From the NCBI RefSeq assembly GCF_028690125.1, contig NZ_JAQVBV010000004.1, positions 162,274 through 226,273 of the forward strand: 64,000 bases of DNA. The letters run 5' to 3'. The position numbers and the translations under genes were made by a program. Positions 47,779 to 55,361 of this stretch are shown here, one piece after another (the first letter of the stretch is position 1; every line of letters begins with the position of its first letter). This stretch comes from Bacteroides sp. Its GTDB lineage: Bacteria; Bacteroidota; Bacteroidia; Bacteroidales; Bacteroidaceae. A model generated the notes under the pieces. It was not told the origin of the DNA and did no database searches. It worked only from the letters and a program-made list of their open reading frames with translations.

Positions 47779-48852
47779 ATGAAATCATTTTTTATAGGCA
47801 ATATTGAAATAAAGACACCTGTTATACAAGGTGGTATGGGCGTAGGAGTTTCATTGTCCGGTTTAGCATCGGCGGTAGCAAATGAAGGTGGAATAGGCGT
47901 CATTTCATGCGCAGGATTAGGATTGCTTTATCCTAGAGAAAAAGGTACTTATGCTGAAAAATGTATTGAAGGACTGAAAGAAGAGATTCAAAAGGCACGT
48001 AAGAAAACGAAGGGCGTTATTGGTGTGAACATTATGGTTGCCTTATCAGATTATGCGGATATGGTACGTACCGCAATTAATGAAAAAATTGATGTTATAT
48101 TTTCTGGCGCAGGGCTTCCGCTTGATCTGCCTTCATACTTAACTCCCGGAAGTACCACTAAATTAGTCCCCATTGTATCTTCTTCAAGAGCGGCTAAAAT
48201 CATCTGTGACAAATGGGAGAAGAATTATAATTATCTGCCCGATGCTATTGTAGTAGAAGGGCCTAAAGCTGGTGGACATTTAGGATTTAAAAGAGAGCAG
48301 TTGCAAGATCAGAATTATGCATTGGAAGTATTAATTCCCGAAGTGGTGGCGATTGCATCCAACTATAAGGAAAAGAAACAGATTCCGGTAATTGCTGCCG
48401 GTGGAATTTCCACAGGTGGAGACATTGCACGTTTTATTGGGCTGGGGGCTTCCGGGGTGCAAATGGGAAGTATTTTTGTAACAACTTGGGAGTGTGATGC
48501 TTCAGTAACTTTCAAAGAAGTATATATTCATTCCAAATCCAAAGATGTACTTATAATTGAAAGTCCTGTCGGAATGCCGGGCAGAGCTATTGACGGAGCT
48601 TTTATTCAAAGTGTAAATAACGGTATGGAGAGACCCAAAACATGCTCATACCACTGTCTCAAAACATGTGATTATACCCAAAGCCCCTATTGTATAATTA
48701 AAGCTCTATATAATGCAGCTAAAGGGAATATGAAGAAAGGATATGCATTTGCAGGTAGTAATGCCTTTCTTGCTGAAAAAATAAGTAGTGTAAAGGAGGT
48801 CATAAATAAGCTTGAATGTGAGTTCTTCTTAGCAACTCATAAGTTGGTATAA
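47779..48852 (+). CDS. Nitronate monooxygenase / FabK-like FMN oxidoreductase
   Basis: 357 residues of the NMO (2-nitropropane dioxygenase) TIM-barrel family. Visible FMN-site motifs are VIQGGMGVGVSLS near the N-terminus, EGPKAGGHLGF around residue 160, AAGGISTGGDI and GLGASGVQMGS. The last about 80 residues have several cysteines (TCSYHCLKTCDYTQSPYC), common in anaerobe members, perhaps binding a metal. Activity may be nitronate oxidation or enoyl-acyl reduction; sequence alone does not decide. It is transcribed divergently from the AraC regulator. Confidence 0.85.
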   Translation: MKSFFIGNIEIKTPVIQGGMGVGVSLSGLASAVANEGGIGVISCAGLGLLYPREKGTYAEKCIEGLKEEIQKARKKTKGVIGVNIMVALSDYADMVRTAINEKIDVIFSGAGLPLDLPSYLTPGSTTKLVPIVSSSRAAKIICDKWEKNYNYLPDAIVVEGPKAGGHLGFKREQLQDQNYALEVLIPEVVAIASNYKEKKQIPVIAAGGISTGGDIARFIGLGASGVQMGSIFVTTWECDASVTFKEVYIHSKSKDVLIIESPVGMPGRAIDGAFIQSVNNGMERPKTCSYHCLKTCDYTQSPYCIIKALYNAAKGNMKKGYAFAGSNAFLAEKISSVKEVINKLECEFFLATHKLV

Positions 48853-49439
48853 TTATCTGTTTTATATTTATTCTATGTAAATTTGATATCAATATTTTTT
48901 CTTTTTAAGACTTTTTCTTTATGTGAAGATTAGTCTCTAGAAAACTATCTAAGCTTGAATAACAACGAGGATATGGACCACCATATCCTCCTGTTAATTG
49001 AGGAATACATGAGTCATCTTTACTATATATGCTTTTAAAAAACGTATTTTTAGGGTTTAATAAAATGCAAAACCAGCTATGGCTGGTTTTTACATTGATG
49101 CCAATACCATTCAAAAAGCTTCCTTGGTGCTGTATTACAAGAGAAAAAGCGAATGATTCGATTTCATTCTTTGCTGGCAATGAACTCTTGATTGTCTCAT
49201 CTCTCTTATAAAGAAATTTCCGTAACAATGACTCTGAAATATAAATTTTAAGACACTATTTATAGTTAATAAACTTGAAAATAAAAAGTTTATTTTTTAC
49301 TTTTGCCAAATAAAAGGTCTATAAAATATCCCTCTACTTTATTAATTTGCAGAGATATCTAAAAACTAAATTAATTATCGTATCTAATACTATTGATGCT
49401 TATGATTAGAAAGTGTTTTATTGTGATAACCCCTTTTTT
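48853..49439. other. Intergenic region before the sulfatase cluster
   Basis: No recognised gene. A 10-bp stem hairpin (48967-48990) and a terminator-like hairpin (49069-49091) are present. A minus-strand 107-codon frame (48905-49228) and a plus-strand 60-codon frame overlap here, both without recognisable domains; decayed sequence is possible. Confidence 0.5.
49069..49093 (+). terminator. Terminator-like hairpin after the nitronate monooxygenase gene
   Basis: AAAACCAGC (49069-49077) pairs with GCTGGTTTT (49082-49090) across TATG and ends in a T run. It is 217 bases beyond the stop codon. Confidence 0.55.
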
Positions 49440-49526
49440 ATGGTGTCCTTTTGTTACGCACAGGAAAGACCTAATTTTGTTTTACCCAATCATTCTGATA
49501 ATAAAGAAAAAGGAGGTATGAAATGA
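49440..49526 (+). pseudogene. Remnant of a sulfatase 5' end (signal peptide and RPNFVL)
   Basis: A 28-codon frame reads MVSFCYAQERPNFVLPNHSD and a few more residues. YAQERPNFVL is just what follows a signal peptide in secreted S1 sulfatases, but the metal-binding ADD motif is lost. A hydrophobic frame starting at the ATG at 49402 (MIRKCFIVITPFLW) would supply the rest of the signal after a one-base shift. The stop overlaps the next ATG as ATGA, so it may couple translation to the intact sulfatase. Confidence 0.55.
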
Positions 49527-50896
49527 ATAAAGTAATGGTTTGTGCATCCTTTGCCTTTGGAATGATAAACTGCATATATGCGCAACACCTCCCCAAACCA
49601 AACTTTGTCTTATTTATCGCAGATGATTGTTCGCATTATGATTTAGGATGTTACGGAAATGTTGATTCACAAACACCTCATATTGACGAATTTGCCCGTC
49701 AAGGTATGCGCTTTACCAAAGCATATCAGGCTGTTCCGATGTCTTCTCCTACCCGTCATAATCTGTATACGGGATTGTGGCCTGTTCGTAGTGGAGCATA
49801 TCCTAATCACACTTGTGCTGATGAAGGAACAATAAGTATCGTGCATCATTTACAACCGTTGGGATATAAAGTTGCTTTGATTGGTAAATCTCATATTGCT
49901 CCGAAATCCGTGTTTCCTTTCGATCTCTATGTACCTGATAATAACAATCAGGAACTGAATTTTCGGGCAATTCATGAATTTATTGTCGATTGCAGGAAAA
50001 AAGGTCAGCCGTTTTGTTTATTCGTGGCTTCCAAACAGCCACATACTCCATGGAATAAAGGAGATGCTTCGCTATTCAATCCGAAAAAGATCACTTTACC
50101 TCCGATGTATGTTGATATTCCAAAGACTCGCCAACAGTTCACAAAATATTTGGCAGAGATCAATTATATGGATTGGGAGTTTGGAAAATTACTTTCTATA
50201 TTGGATAAAGAAGGAGTTGCCGACAAATCAGTGGTGACGTATCTGAGTGAGCAGGGAAATAGTCTGCCTTTTGCTAAGTGGACCTGCTACGATGCAGGAG
50301 TACATTCTGCTTGTATAATTCGTTGGCCCCAAGTAATAAAGCCGGGAAGTGTGAGTGATGCATTAGTGGAATATGTAGATATGGTTCCTACTTTTATTGA
50401 TATAGCAGGAGGAAAACCACAAATGAGATTAGATGGCAAAAGTTTCAAGCGCGTATTGACGGGAAAAAAGAAAAAACATAAAAAGTACACTTTCTCTCTT
50501 CAAACGACAAGAGGAATTATAAAGGGATCACCTTATTATGGAATTCGTTCGGTAAGTGACGGACGATACAGATATATTGTTAATCTGACTCCGAATGCAA
50601 CTTTCCGGAATACGGAAGTTGAATCCCCTTTATTTAAGGAATGGCAAAGAATAGCAGAAACAGACATTCATGCTAAAGTCGTGACGACTAAATATCAGCG
50701 TCGTCCGGCAATTGAATTATATGATGTGCCAAATGATCCGTATTGCATGAATAATCTGGCAGAGGATAATAAATATTCCCGCATGATCAGACATCTGGAT
50801 AAAGAACTGAAGAGATGGATGAAGTACTGTGGCGATGAAGGACAGCTTACTGAAATGCGTGCTTTGGAGCATATGGCGAAGGGTAAGGATGAATGA
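49523..50896 (+). CDS. Secreted S1-family sulfatase, sulfamidase (SGSH)-like
   Basis: 457 residues with a signal peptide (CIYAQH). The catalytic formylglycine is expected at Ser74 of S-S-P-T-R, the serine form needing an anaerobic radical SAM maturase (none in this window). Metal and substrate motifs are NFVLFIADDCSHYDLGCYG, GKSHIAP and HTPW. The C-terminal part (GIRSVSDGRYRYIVNL, ELYDVPNDPYCMNNLA) resembles the heparan N-sulfatase branch. In place of the usual DNG motif it reads YLSEQGNSLPFAKW. First of three tandem sulfatases, with 52 bases to the second. Confidence 0.88.
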   Translation: MNKVMVCASFAFGMINCIYAQHLPKPNFVLFIADDCSHYDLGCYGNVDSQTPHIDEFARQGMRFTKAYQAVPMSSPTRHNLYTGLWPVRSGAYPNHTCADEGTISIVHHLQPLGYKVALIGKSHIAPKSVFPFDLYVPDNNNQELNFRAIHEFIVDCRKKGQPFCLFVASKQPHTPWNKGDASLFNPKKITLPPMYVDIPKTRQQFTKYLAEINYMDWEFGKLLSILDKEGVADKSVVTYLSEQGNSLPFAKWTCYDAGVHSACIIRWPQVIKPGSVSDALVEYVDMVPTFIDIAGGKPQMRLDGKSFKRVLTGKKKKHKKYTFSLQTTRGIIKGSPYYGIRSVSDGRYRYIVNLTPNATFRNTEVESPLFKEWQRIAETDIHAKVVTTKYQRRPAIELYDVPNDPYCMNNLAEDNKYSRMIRHLDKELKRWMKYCGDEGQLTEMRALEHMAKGKDE

Positions 50897-50948
50897 CATA
50901 AACTAAAGGATAGTTGAGTATGAGCTTGTAATTTATAAAAGATAAATA

Positions 50949-52331
50949 ATGAAGAAGAAATTATTTAGTTTATTGGGAGGATTGAGTCTGTTGCCTGTGT
51001 TTATTTATGCGCAGTCGGAACGTCCTAACATCGTAATAGTTGTCGCAGATGATTTAGGATGGGGTGATGTCGGATTCCATGGAAGTGAGATAAAGACTCC
51101 TTGCTTGGATGCTTTGGCGGAAGAAGGAGTGGTACTCGATCGCTTTTATACAGCACCTGTTAGTTCGCCTACCCGTGCAGGTTTATTGACAGGACGTTAT
51201 CCTAATCGGTTTGGTATTCGTACAGCTGTCATTCCTCCTTGGCGTGAAGATGGTTTGGACGAGAATGAAGAAACTTTGGCAGACTTATTGGAACGTAATG
51301 GATATGAAAACAGAGCTATTATTGGTAAATGGCATTTGGGACACACCAGAAAAGTACATCATCCGTTGAGCAGAGGTTTTACCCATTTTTACGGTCATCT
51401 GAATGGAGCCATAGATTATTTTAATCATATGCGTGAAGGGGAATTGGACTGGCATAATGACTGGGAATCATGTTATGACGAAGGCTATTCCACCGAACTT
51501 ATAACGAAGGAAGCTGTCAAATGTGTTGATACATATGAAAAAAGCTCCCCTTTCTTATTGTATGTAGCTTACAATGCACCTCATACACCCTTACAAGCAC
51601 AAGATAAAGACATTAAACTCTATTGTGACAATTATGAAAATCTGCCAATGAAGGAGCAGAAAAGGATAACTTATCGTGCGATGGTTTCCTGCATGGATAG
51701 GGGAATAGGAACTATTGTAGACACTTTAAAGAAAAAGGGGATCATGGATAATACTCTTTTTATCTTTTTCAGCGATAACGGTCCAGCTAAGGGTAATGTG
51801 CCGGGAGCATCGTCCGGAAAACTGCGTGGGGCTAAATTTCAGGAATGGGATGGAGGAGTTCGTGTGCCGGCTATTGTCTATTGGAAAAAGGCAGAAAGTA
51901 ATTATAAGTATTTAAGTTCACAAGTGACAGGATTTGTGGATATTGTTCCGACTGTGAAAGAAATAATAGGAGACAGGAATGTTCCAAAACATTCATATGA
52001 CGGAATAAGTATACTTCCTGTCTTAAAAGGCGATATTAAATGTATTGAACGTGATTTTTATCTGGGTTGTGGGGCTGTTGTGAATAAGGATTATAAGTTT
52101 ATCAGAAAAGATGGTAATCCGAAGCTGAATTTGACAGAAGATTTTTTGGTTGATTATAGCACAGACCCCTTTGAGAGAAAAAATGCAAGAATGAATAACA
52201 AACAAATAGCCAGACGCCTGTATCAGATTACCGAAAAATATGATACGATAACACCTTCGGTTCCTGAAGTTCCATTCGATCAAGGACAAAAAGGATTTAA
52301 GGCTCCGAGAGAGTGGAAAGTGACACGTTAA
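50949..52331 (+). CDS. Secreted S1-family sulfatase 2
   Basis: 460 residues with a signal peptide ending in FIYAQS. Formylglycine site Ser72 in S-S-P-T-R-AGLLTG. Metal ligands are in VVADDLGWGDVG and FFSDNGPAKGN; GKWHLGH carries the conserved Lys and His. NAPHTPL supplies another conserved His. Together these fit an arylsulfatase-type exo-sulfatase acting on sulfated sugars in the periplasm. It lies between two other sulfatase genes, 37 bases before the next ATG. Confidence 0.9.
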   Translation: MKKKLFSLLGGLSLLPVFIYAQSERPNIVIVVADDLGWGDVGFHGSEIKTPCLDALAEEGVVLDRFYTAPVSSPTRAGLLTGRYPNRFGIRTAVIPPWREDGLDENEETLADLLERNGYENRAIIGKWHLGHTRKVHHPLSRGFTHFYGHLNGAIDYFNHMREGELDWHNDWESCYDEGYSTELITKEAVKCVDTYEKSSPFLLYVAYNAPHTPLQAQDKDIKLYCDNYENLPMKEQKRITYRAMVSCMDRGIGTIVDTLKKKGIMDNTLFIFFSDNGPAKGNVPGASSGKLRGAKFQEWDGGVRVPAIVYWKKAESNYKYLSSQVTGFVDIVPTVKEIIGDRNVPKHSYDGISILPVLKGDIKCIERDFYLGCGAVVNKDYKFIRKDGNPKLNLTEDFLVDYSTDPFERKNARMNNKQIARRLYQITEKYDTITPSVPEVPFDQGQKGFKAPREWKVTR

Positions 52332-52368
52332 TTATTCGTTGGTATTTATCTTTAAAATATTAGTTACT

Positions 52369-53718
52369 ATGACTTTTAATAAATTGTATTTAGGGCTTTT
52401 GGGGACTGTTTCTATGACTTCTCTTCAAGCGGCGGAGAATCCTAATATCGTAATAATTTATACAGACGATATGGGATTGGGAGACTTATCTTGTTATAAT
52501 AGTGGTTGGGTAAAGACTCCAAATATTGATCGTTTGGCATCACATGGCCTTAAGTTTAATCATTACTATACAGCATCTCCGGTTAGTTCGCCTTCCCGGG
52601 TATCTTTGACTACAGGAATGTTTCCTACGGAATGGGGAGTGAATACATTCTTACACGATAGAAAGGGAAATGCGAATTGTGAACAACTCGATTACCTGGA
52701 TGCTTCTGCTCCTTCTATGGCAAGATCCTTAAAGGAAGTGGGTTATTCCACTGCTCATATTGGAAAATGGCATATGGGAGGCGGACGTGATGTAGACGAT
52801 GCGCCACAAATACCTCTCTATGGTTTTGATGAATACGTATCAACGTATGAAAGTCCCGATCCAGATAAACTAATAACAGCGTCGAATTGGATTTGGAGTA
52901 AGCAAGATAGTATTAAGAGGTGGGAACGTACGGGATATTTTGTAGATAAAGCGTTGGATTTTTTGTCACGGCATAAAAGTTCACCTTGCTTTGTTAATCT
53001 TTGGCCTGATGATATGCATGACCCCTGGATTCCACAATCGACATTTTTCGATAATAAAAAAAGCTGGACTAGCAAACCTAATTTTGTAGCTGTCCTTGAA
53101 GAATATGACAGACAGATAGGACGTTTTATTGAAGGTTTGGAAAAATTGGGGTTATTAGAGAATACATTGATTATTTTTACAAGTGATAATGGTGCTTTGC
53201 CTACATTTGAACAAATACGTACCAATGGCTTGCGAGGTTCAAAAGTGAGCTTGTACGAGGGAGGAGTAAGAATGCCCTTTATTATTAGTTGGCCTAAAAA
53301 GATTAAAGGTGGAGAAATAGAAGATGAATCGGTGGTTTCTTCTGTTGATTTATTCCCGTCACTTTGTGCGATCACAGGTGCAAAAATGCCAAAAGGGTTC
53401 AATTATAGTGGTGAAGATATGAGTAAAGCCCTGTTAGGAGTAAAAGAACAGCGTCGTCATAAAGATCTGATGTGGGACTTTGGTCGGAACCGGTTTTTTG
53501 GTCGTCCGCCTCAGTCGCATCATCAAAGTCCTCACTTAGCCATTAGAAGGGGAGATTATAAATTATTGATAAATTCCGACCGAAGTCGATTGGAATTATA
53601 CAATATTAAAAAAGATCCTAATGAAACAACTAACATGGCAGATAAATATCCGGAATTATGCAAGCAGTTGAGTGATAAAGTGATTGACTGGTATTATTCT
53701 AAAAGGAGAGTGCGGTAG
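52369..53718 (+). CDS. Secreted S1-family sulfatase 3
   Basis: About 449 residues from the ATG at 52369 (MTFNKLYLG); a TTG ten codons upstream gives a poorer signal peptide. The signal ends near LQAAE. Formylglycine site Ser73 in S-S-P-S-R-VSLTTG. Metal ligands fall in IIYTDDMGLGDLS and FTSDNGALP; GKWHMGG is conserved. WPDDMHDPW replaces the common HxPH pattern. Sequence differs clearly from the other two, which suggests a different sulfate position or sugar. It ends the sulfatase operon; a new promoter precedes the next gene. Confidence 0.9.
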   Translation: MTFNKLYLGLLGTVSMTSLQAAENPNIVIIYTDDMGLGDLSCYNSGWVKTPNIDRLASHGLKFNHYYTASPVSSPSRVSLTTGMFPTEWGVNTFLHDRKGNANCEQLDYLDASAPSMARSLKEVGYSTAHIGKWHMGGGRDVDDAPQIPLYGFDEYVSTYESPDPDKLITASNWIWSKQDSIKRWERTGYFVDKALDFLSRHKSSPCFVNLWPDDMHDPWIPQSTFFDNKKSWTSKPNFVAVLEEYDRQIGRFIEGLEKLGLLENTLIIFTSDNGALPTFEQIRTNGLRGSKVSLYEGGVRMPFIISWPKKIKGGEIEDESVVSSVDLFPSLCAITGAKMPKGFNYSGEDMSKALLGVKEQRRHKDLMWDFGRNRFFGRPPQSHHQSPHLAIRRGDYKLLINSDRSRLELYNIKKDPNETTNMADKYPELCKQLSDKVIDWYYSKRRVR

Positions 53719-53853
53719 TAAAATACTGACTTAATAGAGGATTATAATCTTGTATCATATTGCAGATAGATAAATGGATATCAAATGAGTAAAAGTAATC
53801 GTAAACTTTTGTCAATCATCTGTATGAGATATGGTAAACTTCGAAATTTGTGC

Positions 53854-53861
53854 TACTTTTG
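53854..53861 (+). promoter_or_regulatory. -7 promoter box of the MalY/PatB gene
   Basis: TACTTTTG matches TAnnTTTG 29 bases before the ATG. It indicates separate transcription from the sulfatases. Confidence 0.5.
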
Positions 53862-53890
53862 TTGTATCTAACATAAAAGCATAGCATCAT

Positions 53891-55060
53891 ATGAACTATA
53901 ATTTTGATGAAATAATAGACCGTAAGGGTACAAATTCCGTAAAATGGGATGGTGTGGAAGGTCGTTGGGGACGAAATGATTTAGTCCCGATGTGGGTGGC
54001 GGATATGGATTTCCGTACAGCACCTTTTGTTGTTGAGGCTTTGAAGAAGCGACTGGAACATGAAGTTTTAGGATATACGTTTACTTGTAAAGAATGGTCG
54101 GAATCCATTATCAACTGGTTAAAAGAACGTCACGGGTGGACAATCAGGGAAGAGATGTTAATTTTTACACCGGGAATTGTCCGCGGTCTGGCATTTGCTA
54201 TACAGTGCTTTACAGAGGTAGGTGATAAAGTGATGGTAATGCCTCCCGTATATCATCCGTTCTTTCTCGTTTCACAGAAAAATAAGCGTGAAGTTGTATT
54301 CAGCCCGTTAGTATTGAGAGATGGACAGTATTATATTGACTTCGATAGATTCAAAAAAAATGTTCAAGGATGTAAACTGTTTATTCTTAGTAATCCTCAC
54401 AACCCCGGAGGGCGTGTATGGACAAAGGAAGAATTATCACAGATTGCCGATATCTGTTATGAAAGTGGAACTTTAGTTATTTCCGACGAGATTCATGCTG
54501 ACCTTACTTTACCTCCATATAAACATCCTGGTTTTGCTTTGATTTCGGAGAAAGCACGAATGAATTCACTTGTATTCATGTCACCGAGCAAAGCATTCAA
54601 TATGCCCGGATTGGCAAGCTCTTTTGCTATTATCGAGAATGATGATATACGTCGTCACTTTCATACCTATATGGAAGCCAGTGAATTTTGTGAAGGCCAC
54701 CTGTTTGCTTATCTTAGTGTGGCAGCTGCTTATAGTAACGGAACCGAATGGCTGGATCAAGTCATCTCTTATATCAAAGGAAATGTTGATTTCACTGAAG
54801 ACTATTTGAAGGAGCATATTCCCGCCATTAAAATGATACGTCCACAGGCTTCTTATCTGATATTCCTCGACTGTCGGGGATTAGGGCTGACACAGAAAGA
54901 ATTGAGTCGCTTGTTTGTAGAGGATGCCCACTTGGCTCTGAATGATGGAACTACATTTGGTAAAGAAGGAGAGGGCTTTATGCGGTTGAATATTGCCTGC
55001 CCGCGTACTACGTTGGAACAGGCTTTGAAACAGTTGGAACAAGCAGTAAACCATAAATAA
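53891..55060 (+). CDS. MalY/PatB-type PLP-dependent C-S lyase (aminotransferase class I/II)
   Basis: 389 residues. The PLP lysine is in FMSPSKAFNMPGL, and SNPHNPGGRVW and ISDEIHADL are the cofactor-binding segments. N-terminal NSVKWDGVEGRWGRNDLVPMWVADMDF is typical of the MalY/PatB branch, which cleaves cystathionine or cysteine conjugates to a thiol, pyruvate and ammonia. Its product homocysteine is a possible methyl acceptor for the corrinoid system about 8 kb upstream; that link is speculative. It is cytosolic and has its own promoter. Confidence 0.9.
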   Translation: MNYNFDEIIDRKGTNSVKWDGVEGRWGRNDLVPMWVADMDFRTAPFVVEALKKRLEHEVLGYTFTCKEWSESIINWLKERHGWTIREEMLIFTPGIVRGLAFAIQCFTEVGDKVMVMPPVYHPFFLVSQKNKREVVFSPLVLRDGQYYIDFDRFKKNVQGCKLFILSNPHNPGGRVWTKEELSQIADICYESGTLVISDEIHADLTLPPYKHPGFALISEKARMNSLVFMSPSKAFNMPGLASSFAIIENDDIRRHFHTYMEASEFCEGHLFAYLSVAAAYSNGTEWLDQVISYIKGNVDFTEDYLKEHIPAIKMIRPQASYLIFLDCRGLGLTQKELSRLFVEDAHLALNDGTTFGKEGEGFMRLNIACPRTTLEQALKQLEQAVNHK

Positions 55061-55361
55061 AAATTATAAGCAGAGGTTTTATAGCCAAAATAGCGTAAGG
55101 ATGTTTCTGTAAAGAAGATAATAAAGAGGCAATAAATGAATGCAGGATACATAGTACTTGCACGAAGTCTTGTTTCGGGCAACCTCATTAAGATATATTG
55201 TTCAAGGTGCTCATCTCATACAATACGAAATACTCATTTGGAACAGCGTGAGATGCTCATCTCGTACATACTGGGATGAGCACCTTGTAAAACAGATGTT
55301 CTTTACTTAAAGAGTATATTTTTATAACCTATACTCATGATCTTCTATCTCTAAGAGATAT
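55061..55361. other. Convergent intergenic region with nested inverted repeat
   Basis: It lies between the MalY-type gene (plus) and the glycosidase-like gene (minus). Apart from the nested repeat at 55203-55287, nothing gene-like is visible. Confidence 0.6.
55203..55287. repeat. Nested inverted repeat built on a CTCATCTC motif
   Basis: CAAGGTGCTCATC (55203-55215) pairs perfectly with GATGAGCACCTTG (55275-55287). Inside, GTGCTCATCTCATAC and GATGCTCATCTCGTAC repeat the same motif directly. It could be a bidirectional terminator or a REP-like element. Confidence 0.6.

Noticed and set aside
52339..52368. TTG start for sulfatase 3
   Set aside because: The ATG at 52369 gives a normal signal peptide; the upstream extension adds ten hydrophobic residues with no support.
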